From Dactylonectria macrodidyma (taxonomy: Eukaryota; Ascomycota; Sordariomycetes; Hypocreales; Nectriaceae), in assembly GCA_020744425.1 (NCBI GenBank), contig JAGMUV010000007.1, forward strand, positions 434,001-498,000: 64,000 nucleotides of DNA. The letters run 5' to 3'. Under the pieces are notes generated by a model, which saw only the letters and a program-made list of their open reading frames with translations, searched no databases and was not told the origin of the DNA. Positions 23,801 to 34,749 of this stretch are shown here, in pieces; position 1 is the stretch's first letter; each line of letters opens with the position of its first letter. The position numbers were made by a program, and so were the translations under genes.

Positions 23801-26800
23801 GTTCAGACGTGCAGAGCGCAACCAAACACGGACAGAGCCGGTTCTGCGTGCAGCTTGTCAACCGATACGCCGGCAGATATTCATAGCACAGTGCGTCAAG
23901 TGTCTGTTGTCCTTGGCAAGGTCGCCATACGTCGGTCAAAGGGCGCTGTAGGATTCGCTGCCTGTCGTCGTCTGGTCTGTCAGCCTCTAAAGTGTAACAT
24001 TCGTTGTTCATGCGCAGCGACGCGTGGTGGCGGTTGTTAACAACTGCCCCCCATAACCCAATCCCTCATGTCCAATCACCCACGGGCCCAAGTTCAAGCC
24101 CAAGCCAGATGCTGGCCCTGCACTCTCAGCCCTTCCCTCGTTGCCAGTAATTTGTATGGTCATCGGATCGGGTGGCTGATGCTCAGCCCGCACATCCTCA
24201 ACTGAAGAGTGCAGTTGACACAAACAATCAGAGATGCGGACAACATGCCATCCCGCTAAGCGCGGGCATCTGGTCATCATCTACGGGGCCTGGCCTACGA
24301 GATACGGCCTCTAGAATGAGGTTAGAGGATTTTCCCCCTCTATCCCTCCCACTTGCCAATAATTATTAGCACTGAGGCCTTCATCGAGGCATCAACACGC
24401 ACATGGGTCGCTCAAGACAGATGCAACGATCAGCACCGGCGCCGCAGCGGGCGGGCTTGTGCGCATAACAACCCGGCCACTAGGCTCTCAGACTCTCAAC
24501 TCCCCTGACATCATCTCAGGGGTTCGGCGACTGTTGGCCCAAAGAAGGTTTCATGGAACCTTCGATGCAGGGCGGCGAATGCGTCGTTTGACTCGTTGTA
24601 GGCCCGTCTTTTGCTGCTTGTGGTCTTTCTGGACGCCCCCCACCCACCAGCTTTCCCAGCTCAAAACTCATGTTCAATGCAACCACACACAAGGATGGCT
24701 CTGAAACAGTCGGCTCCATGCACAGGCTGGCGTGAATGACACAGGCTTGGCTCATGGTTCGGAAGAAAGAGAGTGCGTCTTGAGCACCAAGCACGTACTC
24801 TGTACGTAGCAATGGACAATCAGAGTCCAGACCCTCAAGATGTCAGAAAGGGGGTTCGTCCCGGCGACTTCTTGAGCCCTAGACCGGGCTAAGGAAGCTG
24901 CAATGTGACCAAAGAGACGTTTAGCAACAGACGCTGACCAGGCATTGCTATCGGGTATTGTCGATCATCGAGCCATAGCCTAGGGTGCCCAAGCCGCACT
25001 CATTCGGAACCCCCATGCAGGTAGCCTATCGAGAATCCCATGGCAAAAACGACCTGCGCGGAAGAATACCACGCGGCAGGGGTTCGACCAGACGTCGTGG
25101 GCTAGTGGCAATCTCCAGCGTCGCATCGTGCCAACGACCCTCACCCTCACCCTGCTGTGCGACTTGACTACGCTGCCGCTCGCCACCAGGAACTCGTAAT
25201 GACTTTCCTCAACCAGAGGGGTTTTTTGTGCCCGATTGTTCGCCGTCTTGGTTTTCGTTCAGCTCATGTTGCCATGCACTCAAGTGGATATGTCTCGAAC
25301 ATAACGTGGACTTGAGTCATGGCCCGAGGGTTTGGATACGATTGACATGAGGCTTAAACACAAATGTACACATACCGCTCTTGGTAAGCATTCATGGAGC
25401 TTCTCCAAAAGTGAAACACCGCCATGCGGGATTCCATGCAGAACAGACACCCGTCTCCATGCACGCCCAACATGTTCTCAACTGCTGCCCCAACAACGGC
25501 GACGCCAACATACGTAGTTTCCCCCCGATAGGCCCAACGCAAGGGCTGGCTTATAGCTCGCAGCCATCAGATTCTTCTTTGATGGAGATAACATCGGAGA
25601 GTCGATCGTCTCCGCGTTTCGAATGTGTCGGTAGTTGGTGAAGGCCTCTCACATCGCAGCACACTGGCGCATTGGCAATGTCCAACACCCACGTGCTGGT
25701 CAACCAATAACGAGACGTTCTCTTTCAGCAGTTTAAATAAATATGATCGTCATTCTGTGCTCATTTGTTGCCATCTGCTGAAAAAAAGGCCGATTGCATT
25801 GTGCTTGTTTCAGCCAACATCGCAATATTCTAGCTGTGTTCAAGTACAGCTGCCTGAGGAGAATTTAAGGCGAATCGAGGCTGAATCACTTACAAATAGT
25901 GTTCTCTCTGGATTTTCAGTGTTTTATCGCTCCTTCAGTGCCCTGAAGAGTTGCGGAAGACTTGTCGTTGGCATCCTGATCTCACATGCATGCTGCGTGT
26001 TGTCGCGATGAGGGCATGAATAGTACAACAACCGCCGTTTTAAACACAAACCATACGTACAAAATCTCGTCCTTATTGCTTCTTATATGAATTTGTTAGC
26101 GTGATTTCAATCCTTTGCAAATCGCTTGTTAGAGTTGGAAATTGTGGTGACATCTGCTTCTCATTAATGCCAGAAGTTCCATCATCGAGGGGAAAGAGGT
26201 AAGGGCAACCAACGCATCATATTACACCTCAGGCACATCCTAAAAATTCACCACAGCCCAAAACTTCCATGTGTGGTAGCTTCGTTCCATTATTTTCACA
26301 TGTTACGCTAGGAGAAAGCCTGAGTTGTTTGCTTTGCATTCCCACCCTTAGTATCAGCTCTGGGGGCGTTCGCTGGAGTTCCAAATCCTGTTCTGTCTAA
26401 TATGCGCGTATTCTGACTAATGTACCCCAGCTCTATTAATTTTATCTTTCTTGCTTTCGCACGTCTCTTCGATTCTCAATATTGAGGTCGTCATTCATAA
26501 CAGACAAGCGCGTCAAACGCATGGCGTGGGTGATGTTTCTCTTTCTCTCAACTACCTACGCCAAAAATTGCACATTGTGAACCTCATCAAGGCAGTGCTA
26601 GACATTCTTCAGGATCACAGTTACTTCAAAGCGAGTGATGAAGGTTGTGACGAAATCTGCCATCATTATTTGGTTGACTCGGGTAGGTGTGGCAATCCTG
26701 CCTGAGTGTTGCGAATCACGTCATAATAATCACATTTGTCCAGCCGAAAGGCAGCACAGAGACCCGGTTATCATGAGGAATCGATGCTCCCTGACGCTAT

Positions 26801-27589
26801 GTAGCATGGGTGCAGTTGACAACCGGGCAGCAACCACTCGAGATCTTCAAGTTGTTGTATGTCCACGGGCATCGAAACTAAGGGCACACTGACTAAAGTT
26901 CCAACCCACCGCCTATGACGCCAGCCCCTCTCTCGTTGCAAAAGATTACGAAGGGCCTCCAGTTTCCCCATTGTCTTGCTCCAAGACAGAGTTGTGCCCA
27001 ATGTATATTTGACTACACTACGTTCCCGTAGTGCGCAGTCCATTCACTCTCCTTACATATACCGTGCTAATTATTGTTTCCCGCCATGTAAGGCCAAAAT
27101 GGCCACATGAATCAGAGGCAAATCAGATGGCTAGCAAACATGTAAGTTAATCTCCAAGAATGTCACGTAAAGTTTAATCTATGGTGGCGATCCTCCTTCG
27201 ACGCTCTCTTCGCGAAGGGGCTTAGACCCGAACTCAGTTTATTGTTGCAGGATACCCGCCCGAGCCCGCCAGGTTCTTGTGAACGGGATCATAGTAGGTA
27301 CTAGTAGTTTCAAGAAGCAAATACAGAGCGTGGGGTTTGATATGATCTAACCGTGGGCTTCGATATTTTTAACAACAGTGTAAGTAGATGGGTTAGGAAA
27401 TCCTTGGCTGGCAACAGTCAGACCGATCTTATCAGTGTCGGTAGATACTGTAGGAGGTACGTAATATTAAATATTATAACTCTTCACCGCTCGTTCGTCA
27501 ATACAATCGTCATTCTTATTCCGTGGACGAGTAACGACCTCATCGAGGTAGGGCTTACAAGTGTCTAGTCGGCATGGGAACTGCATGGG

Positions 27590-28180
27590 ATATTGAAAAC
27601 AGACCAATACAAATCTTTCAACAAACGCTACTTTCTATGTCTCTTTTCTTTTTGTATGAATTTAGTCCGCGTGATCATGGAGGTCAGCGCCTGTCATGAG
27701 TCAGAGGAGAGAAGACAGCCGCAGCTGCATCATGGCTCAAGCTAGGAAGTGCAAAAGTGGCAGCAACTTCAAAGTGTGGGCGACCTCAGTTCGTATAGAA
27801 CGTACATAAGACATCGATGACGGGCCAATACAGATCGTGCAGGGGTTTTTTACTTGCGTTTGGTCCTCGTATCGCAGCCTTCAGCACTTGTCACGAATCA
27901 TAACTACGGAGAGAACGGCCGCAACCCATCACGGCTCAAGCTAAAGGTGCAAATGTGCACAACAACGTCAAAATGGTCTCGGGTTCACAAAGGAAATGCA
28001 TGAGACATGGAAAATAGACTAATAGAGATCCGTGTAACAAATACTGCACTGCGTATTTTTGTTTTGTTTGTGTTTATCTTGCGTGATTGAAACTTTTGGC
28101 TTTCATCGCGAATTATACGGAAGGCAGGACAGTAGCTGCATCATGTCTCAGGCTGAAAATTACAAAAGTGCATAGCCCTG
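27590..28180. repeat. Three diverged ~200-bp tandem repeat copies
   Basis: Three head-to-tail units share ordered blocks. Each opens with a gaaaacagaccaatacaaatc-like segment (about 27594, 27820 and 28010), followed by a T-rich stretch with tttg and gcgt words, a gagaga..gc(c/a)gcagc-like block, and a catggctcaagct-like motif (27731, 27930 and 28142) then a gcaaaagtg-like end. Motif spacing is 199 and 212 bp. Identity between copies is only moderate, so the array is old. It has no ORF and no terminal inverted repeats that I can see. Confidence 0.6.
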
Positions 28181-29418
28181 CTAGTTCGTGAGCCATTGGT
28201 CAGGTAACAGTAAAGTGCATTTTAGGCAGCTACAATTGCGATCGACAGTTGGTTCAAAGTTGATGCAGCCTCAGTCAAGTGTTGTGAGCAAACCTGGGAG
28301 TCGTTTAGCCGAGAAATGTTGTCCTACCCTAGATTGTCTGTCAGTGGCTCCTCCAGCTGCAATCTTGGAGTTTGTCGAGGGGGTCAACCCCACAGATTTA
28401 TAGCGCTTTGACATGCGCCCTGGGGCTGGTCTAGCGGCCCCTCAGCCGTCTGGGCCGCCTGGGAGCTGCCGACAGCCAGGCTACCCGAATTGGCAACGGC
28501 GCTGCAACACTGCCGAGCAGGGCTTGCTGGGTTGAAGGAGGCCACCTAGAATTGCCTCTGGATGAGCTGACGATTTGGTTGAGAGTGCTTGCAATCGTTT
28601 TTTTCCTCGTTAGTAACAAAGATCCTTGGAATTTGTTTTCCTATAGTAGTGATTGTTGCAGTCATATGCATGGAACGGGATTATTATTAAATCTCGCGAC
28701 GGATGACGAAATAACAAGGCGTCGCCGTCGCCGTAAACAGCCTCCCGCAGCCGACCTTGTTGGTTACATCCAGGCTGTTGCCCTCTCTCAGCCTGGTTGC
28801 CAACCACACGCTAATGCGACAGACTAGACCCGCTGTTTGTTAGGTACGTATTCGTCCCATTACAGGGCAGTCGTGCATGGAGCAGTGCGAGTGCGAGGGT
28901 GCAGTGAAAGCAGGGCGGACCGGAACTAGTAATCAGCCAAGCCGACGCCCATCTTCACAATCAAACAGAGCCTCCCCATGTCTCTAGGCTCCATTGGGGG
29001 ACCCATCCAGCCATCCTAGGCCAAGCCCAAACCGAACCTCCATCTTTTGGTGTCACGCTTGTTGCTTCTACTTCTGCGTCTGCTTCTGCTTCTCCCACTC
29101 GCATTCTGCTTTGTCTTTCTCGGCGCTCCTCGACATACCCAGCGCGGCCTTCATCCTGCACAAAATCTTCCTTGGCTGCGACTTGCCAGGCTCGACAAAC
29201 CATTTCCACCCCTCGCCTGCGACTCGTGTGCCTCCGCCCGGGCTTGTCGTGGCACCGCTCGACGAGGCTCTCGTGAACTCGTCCGATTCGATTCGATTCC
29301 AAATCATCAAGACACAACTCTATCATCCGTAAATTGAGCAGTCCCCTACCGTCCGCCATTTTCGCCCTCCCGCAGCGACCTAAAATTGCATTGCCCACAG
29401 GGGCCGCGGCCTCGCAAC

Positions 29419-32400
29419 ATGTCTAAGAAGGATGCCCTTCCTCCCATGGATGCCTTCTCGCCGGTTCACCAGACCGACGAAGGCTATTCTGAGGACCCCC
29501 TCAACCCGACCGTCCACAATGATCTCGCATCGGCACTCGCTAGCCTGAGATCGCCCGCCGACCTTCCAGCATGGCTTGCCGCCAACATCTCTCTACTTCC
29601 TGTTCAGGCCCGGACTGGTATGTTACCGCTCAGCCGTAGCCGCCCAGCACCCCGCAAACCGCATCTTTCCTGACTGACCTCCCCGCAGACCTGACCATGT
29701 CCCTCCTTGACCGACTCCCGACCTCCGTTATTGCCGAGATCGTGCAGCGACTGAACCCGAGACTCTACATCGACTTCATTCGATACCTCCCAGCCGAGAT
29801 TTGCCTAAAGATCCTAGGCTACCTGGACCCCGTTTCCTTGGTCAGTGTTACACAGACATGCCGCGCCTGGTACGATTTGGCTCTGGATCGAAAACTATGG
29901 GAGACTCTCTATCATCTCGAAGGATGGAAGGCAATCTACAACGAAATCGAGACATGCGAGATCAAGGTCAACAACGGCCTCAACGTCTCCATCCGCCAGC
30001 TGCATCGTGTGCAGTCGCGGCAAGATGCCCACCCCAGCAAGATCCGCGCCATCGCCAACGGGGAAGAGGACCTGGAGATGCCCGACAGTGACCGTACACT
30101 GAGCTTTAGCGAGAGCTTTGCAGGTGGAAGCATATTCGGCAGTCCATCCTCATCCTTTGCCTCACACCGGCCCGTCCTTCTGCCGCTTGGGGAGATGGAC
30201 CTCGACGGTGGTGCTAGTTCTAAGGGTAAAGAGGTGGACCGAAACAACTCAACATCGTCTTCTGATAGCAAAGGCAAACGCAAAGAGCGGGGCGGTGAGT
30301 CTGATTTTACGCCTCCTCCAACATCATCCACGGAAGCCTTGGGCACCATGCCACCGTCGTCGCTCTGGATCTGGGATGTCAATAGCTGTCGATACCGAGT
30401 GAACTGGAGATATCTCTACACAATGCGGCGCCGTCTCGAGTCCAACTGGGAGCTGGGTAAGTTTACAACTTTCCAGTTCCCTCACCCTAATTTCCCCGGA
30501 GAGGGCCACCAAGAGTGCGTATATACCCTTCAGTTCGACAACGACTATCTAGTCAGTGGCAGCCGAGACCAGACCATGCGGATTTGGAACGTCAATACTC
30601 GTCGGCTGGTTCGACCCCCCCTCACCGGCCACCTGGGCTCTGTGCTTTGTCTTCAATTTGATGCCCATCCGGATGAAGATCTGCTGGTCTCGGGTAGCAG
30701 CGATTCCAACGTCTTCATCTGGCAGTTTTCAACTGGCAAGTTGATCCAGAAACTGACGAGGGCCCATCGCGAGTCGGTGCTTAATGTCCGCTTCGATCAT
30801 CGGATCCTCGTCACATCCTCCAAGGACAAGACGATCAAGATCTTCAACCGCCGCCCATTGCGACATGGCGACCTTGGCTATGGTGGTAACGAGTTTGTGA
30901 ACCCCGTGCCTACGAACCTGCGACGCTATGGCTACGAACCTGATCTCGCCCAAGAGCTCCCCATCAAGCCTGCCTTCTCGCTGATTGGGCGTCTGGACGG
31001 ACACAGTGCAGCCGTCAACGCCATCCAGGTTCGTGACCGTACCATCGTTTCTGTGTCTGGAGACCGCCATATCAAGGTCTGGAACTGGCCGGAGCAGGTC
31101 TGCACCCAGACAATCCCTGCACACGACAAGGGAATCGCGTGCGTTGAGTTTGATGGAAGGAGGATAGTTAGCGGTAGCAGCGACTTTGAAGTCTGCATCT
31201 TTGATGCGCCAACGGGCCTCAAGGTCGCCCAGCTGCGGGGACATGCCCACTTGGTCCGAACAGTCCAGGCTGGCTTCGGGGATTTGCCCTATAGCAAGTA
31301 CGAAGATGAGGCAGAAGCCAAGGCTGTGGATGCCGAATACTTCCGAGCCGTCGAGTCTGGAGAACTTAAGCACGACTTCGATAGGAGACGTCGTCGCGCC
31401 CGCCAGCCGAATGCTGGGAGCTCTCGACCTGAGGATCTCCAGGCATTCGGTGCCAAGGTCCCCCCTGGAGGCGGAGGCGGGAGGAAGTACGGACGCATCG
31501 TGTCCGGGTCATATGACCAAAGCATTATCGTTTGGAGGCGCGACAAAGAAGGTGTTTGGAAGCCAGCCCACCACCTCCGTCAAGAAGAGGCTGCTGCCGC
31601 CGCCCAGCGCGAGACTAGTGCCTCTGCGACAACTCGTGATCCCGCCCAGGCCGCACTTCATGCAGCCAATTCAGCTCAAACGATAGCCCGTGTGGTAAAT
31701 GCTTTGCCGGAATCATCCCGTGGAAGGATACCGTTCCCAGCAAAGCCGATACCTCTGTATCCTGAAGATGATTTGGAGGCGCTTCCCGAAGGCAGCGGAT
31801 TATCCGCTGCGCCAGCCTCTCTCCGCGATCAACACGGAGACATCTACCGCAACTCGGGCTCGTACCGAGACATGATTGACCAAATTGTACCTCTCGGCGC
31901 AGATTCCTTGAGACAAGCACTGATGAGGTATCCCGTCATTCTAGCCCATCATTCTTATCTCCAGTCGGTCATTGAGCGCGAGGTGTCGCCTTTCGTTCGA
32001 GCAAAACTCAGAAAAGCGGTAACAGATGCTCTTATCCGCATCCAACTCCACGAGAGGGCGATGCGCCAACAAGGCGAACAGAACGCAGCCTTGTTTGCGC
32101 GGGCCGAGGCCGTCGCAGGCCATCCTGTTCACTCGACTAGCGAGGCGCTCCGCGTGTTGTCAAAGGCACAAGTGTTGGGTGATCTCCTTCTATCACCTCC
32201 ATTCGCGCCTCCCCATTCCGTGACTGGCCCCCCTCCCACTGCTCCAGCACATGCTACTCTAGCTGCTGGTCCTGGTACTGGCCCTCCAGTTCCAGCTTCT
32301 GTTCCTGCAGCTCCAGCGGGTCCCGTTTTCCCAGCTACTTCCGCTGCGGCTGCTCAAGCTGCTGCTGGGCAATCTGTTTTTGCTGCTCAAATGGCTTCAC

Positions 32401-32831
32401 ATCAAGCCAATGCTGCTCAAGGCAATGCTTCTCAAGCCCATGCTGCTCAAGCCGCTATTCGGGCCGCTGCTACTCATCTCGCCGCTGCTCAAGCTTCCGT
32501 TGCTCAGGCCACTGCTACTCAGGCCGCTGCTCCTCAAGCCGCTGCTCCTCAGCCTCCAGTTGGTAATGTGCAACCCCAAGGCGCACCTCCCGCCGCGCCA
32601 GCTCAAGGGGCCCAGGGGCAAAACGCGACAGCACCCCCAGCTGCAGGTCATGCGCATCACCACCCGCACATCGCAGCGGCTGAGAACGCGCCTGCTCGGG
32701 TCTTTAAGCTTCAATTCGATGTGCGAAAGATTGTCTGCTGTAGTCAGGCGCCGGTCATCGTAGGTTGGGACTTTTGCAACAAAGAACCCGAATTGGAGGC
32801 GGCTGTGCGGTTTTTCGCCACCGTGGATTGA
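29419..32831 (+). CDS. F-box/WD40 repeat protein, probable SCF substrate receptor (FWD-1-like)
   Basis: 1113-residue F-box/WD protein, expected to dock on Skp1 through the F-box and recruit phosphorylated substrates through a WD propeller. Exons are 29419-29617 and 29689-32831 (71-bp intron). The F-box is at about residues 100-142 (YLPAEICLKILGYLDPVSLV ... CRAWYDLALD). About seven WD-type repeats lie between residues 340 and 690, with LVSGSRDQTMRIWN, VSGSSDSNVFIWQ, VTSSKDKTIKIFN, VSVSGDRHIKVWN, VSGSSDFEVCIFD and VSGSYDQSIIVWRR visible. A long Ala/Gln/Pro-rich region (about 845-1060) precedes a conserved-looking C-terminus (KIVCCSQAPVIVGWDF). The size and layout resemble Neurospora FWD-1, which degrades the clock protein FRQ, and animal beta-TrCP. 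Orthology is inference; Met30-type receptors are the alternative. An internal gtaagt at 30457 is read through because the frame around it is conserved in style and open. Confidence 0.8.
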
Positions 32832-33268
32832 GGGACTCCTCTGGCACCGGAAGAAACAACACGCAGAGTTCTGGTGATGACAGCAGAAAGGATAGGGCGA
32901 GGATTTGGTTTAGCGATGGAGTTTCAATTCGTTTCAAAACCGAGGGACCATGACCAAGTGATGATGGGCGCTCAACCACTGTAAAAACAATCTGTACCAC
33001 ATTTCGACTTGGTAACTATTCGGCACAAGTCATGCGTACGGTTTTATACAGACCCAATCTCTGGATTAGGGACGTGGCTGCATGGAACAAGAATAACATA
33101 GTATCAATATGAATCTAACGACTTTTTTCATTGTTATGCTAATACCCGAGACTCCTGAAGTGATAAATGTGGTATGCCAGTGAGCCAGTAACTACCCAAC
33201 CAACGCCGTGCAACCGCCCGTCGGTGCATCCTTTCTTCCGTATATTCACTGCCTAAGAGTCTCCTACA
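32832..33268. other. Convergent 3' intergenic region
   Basis: 437 bp between the convergent F-box/WD gene and VPS60. Moderately AT-rich, as expected of two 3' UTRs. Nothing else was recognised. Confidence 0.6.
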
Positions 33269-33907
33269 TCATCCCGCGACTTGCTTCATCTTGGCCTCCG
33301 TCTCTGGCGGCTCGTCGACGAACTCAGGCACGACCTCGTCCTGCAGGAAGCCGGGAACAGCGCCGCCAAACTCGGCCTCCATCTCAACCTCCATGCCCAG
33401 GGCCTCCAGCTCGGCATCCAGCTCAGTCTCGTCGACCTCGTCGGGGATGTCGTAACCGCGGGAGAGGCTGTCCTGGATCTCGTTGCCGACGTCGAGCAGG
33501 TCGGCCATGTCGTCCTGCAGGCGCTCGATCTTGTCAATGTCGATCTTGCCGTACTGGCGGCGCAGCTCCTTGTTGGTGGTCTTCATGGCGTCGACCTGGG
33601 TCATGACGTTCTTGAGGTTGTCCTGCATGCTCTGAGCCTGCTCCATGTTCCAGACCTGGCTCTCGAGCTTCTCCTTCTCGGCCTCGTAGGCCTTGCGGCG
33701 CTGCAGCACCTTGAGAGCCTTTTGCTTGATGGCCTGCTTGCCAGGCCCGTCGCGCATCCGCGACAGCTTCTCCTGGTAGGCGCCCAGCTCGCCGTTGAGC
33801 GCCTTGAGCTTGGTGTCGAGCGAGGCGATGCGCGTGTCGAGGTTGCTAATGGCGCCGTTGAGCGTGGGCTTGGGGCCCGTGGGCTTGGAGCCGAAGAGGC
33901 GATTCAT
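33269..33907 (-). CDS. VPS60: ESCRT-III accessory subunit Vps60 (CHMP5)
   Basis: 212-residue Snf7-family protein, homologue of yeast Vps60/Mos10 and human CHMP5, which binds Vta1 and stimulates Vps4 in multivesicular-body sorting. Single exon. It starts with the characteristic MNRLFGSKP, then a basic helical half (KALKVLQRRKAYEAEKEKLE), the hinge segment WNMEQAQSMQDNLKNVM, VDAMKTTNKELRRQYGKI, and DIDKIERLQDDMADLLD, and turns acidic at the C-terminus (VDETELDAELEALG). The charge distribution and length match the family. The ATG at 33907 gives the exact conserved N-terminus. The transposon right end lies beyond the gene's own short upstream region: the left TIR begins only about 265 bp from this start codon, so the promoter may be compressed or partly inside the element. 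Functionally linked to VFA1 through Vps4. Confidence 0.95.
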   Translation of the reverse strand: MNRLFGSKPTGPKPTLNGAISNLDTRIASLDTKLKALNGELGAYQEKLSRMRDGPGKQAIKQKALKVLQRRKAYEAEKEKLESQVWNMEQAQSMQDNLKNVMTQVDAMKTTNKELRRQYGKIDIDKIERLQDDMADLLDVGNEIQDSLSRGYDIPDEVDETELDAELEALGMEVEMEAEFGGAVPGFLQDEVVPEFVDEPPETEAKMKQVAG

Positions 33908-34171
33908 GGCGGCGCGGGGTTGATGCGATCTAGTGGTGAGGAGAAGTGGTAGAATCGGTTGGAGCGGTAGATTCGAGATATTGAAGCCTGGAATGTAGAA
34001 GCCTGGGATATCGACGACGCCTGGCGGGGAATGACGTTAGGCTGGTGACGAAGCTCAAGCCAGCCATCGGCTCGGCGGGGCAAAAGGCAACCTGAGCAAG
34101 GCGCGCAAAAAGGCACCCCACCCTTTCGTATTCGCCAAGCTAAGCAACATGACTAAGCCAGGGCACTCTTG

Positions 34172-34238
34172 GGGGTAGCCATACCTGCACCGGGGCCGGT
34201 GCAAATAAGATCCGTTATGTAAGCAGGATATGTCTGCA
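34172..34238. repeat. Left terminal inverted repeat, outer part
   Basis: Starts GGGGTAGCCATACCTGCACC and matches the reverse complement of the right end for about 66 bp with one mismatch. Includes a GC-rich hairpin (TGCACCGG, two-base spacer, CCGGTGCA) at 34186-34203, mirrored at 38122-38139. Confidence 0.9.
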
Positions 34239-34641
34239 GCACATTAAGCCTCTGGCAGCTACAGTAGCTATAGTGGCTATAGCTATTAAAGGCTTAGGGC
34301 GATGTAGCTGCTGTAGTCTATCTCTTTGACTGTGGTAAGGCTACACTTAACCCATAGTCCCCATAGAGGCTCGGAAGATCAGCGGTACGCTGGTTGACTT
34401 CAAAAGGCTAGGTGGCTATGCGGAGGGTTGTGTATTTCAATGAAGATCTCTAATCGTCGTGACTTCTAGCGCCTCATAAAATAGGTGGGGCCTCTTGTAC
34501 CTCGTTTTACTCTCCTTTTCGTTGGTTTAAATCTCTGCTACTAGCGTAAGTGTAGCCTTAGCACAGTCAAAGGGATAGCTATGAAAAGCTTAGAATGCTG
34601 TGGCCACTGTAGCTGCTGGGGGCTTAAGGCGCTGTAGATAT
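34239..34641. mobile_element. Nested MITE-like insertion in the left TIR
   Basis: About 403 bp present in the left arm and absent from the right arm. It has its own imperfect inverted ends: from about 34233, tctgcagcacattaagcc then gcagctaca; and the reverse complement of its right end, tctacagcgccttaagcc then gcagctaca. A further matching block is ctttgactgtggtaaggctacactta (split 34324-34350) against its complement at 34551-34577. There is no ORF, and composition is near normal, so it is far less mutated than the host element's interior. Boundaries are uncertain by a few bases because the target word tct(g/a)ca resembles the insert's own ends. Confidence 0.65.
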
Positions 34642-34749
34642 GGCGCCCAATACAGAGGCGCCCGGGCGCGCATTTAATTTTGCGTGCTCTGCTGACTAAC
34701 ATTTGCGCGCCCCCCTTCTATACATATAACTGCAGTTCTTAGGGGCTAC
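34642..34749. repeat. Left terminal inverted repeat, inner part
   Basis: Begins ggcgcccaatacagaggcgc and continues the alignment with the right arm to ggggctac. A few differences are C/T or G/A transitions, with gcgc-rich segments kept. Confidence 0.85.

Larger units (their letters stand above)
20655..29418. other. 8.8-kb divergent intergenic region CDC24/F-box-WD gene
   Basis: This region lies between two divergent start codons. The first kilobase upstream of CDC24 is rich in GTC/TCG triplets and pyrimidine tracts, as in a long 5' leader. Between about 21.5 and 26 kb the sequence is of ordinary composition, with short overlapping frames only (none above 155 codons). 26-28.4 kb is more AT-rich and holds a diverged tandem repeat (listed separately). 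28.8-29.4 kb is C/T-rich and probably the promoter and leader of the downstream gene. No coding gene or RNA gene was recognised. Confidence 0.55.

Noticed and set aside
30457..30462. gtaagt donor-like site inside the F-box/WD gene
   Set aside because: The frame is open across it and the translated segment (GKFTTFQFPHPNFP) leads smoothly into the first WD repeat, so no intron is needed.
33281..33952. 223-codon Leu-rich frame antisense to VPS60
   Set aside because: Shadow of the VPS60 gene; the hydrophobic repeat look comes from complementing Lys/Glu/Gln codons.
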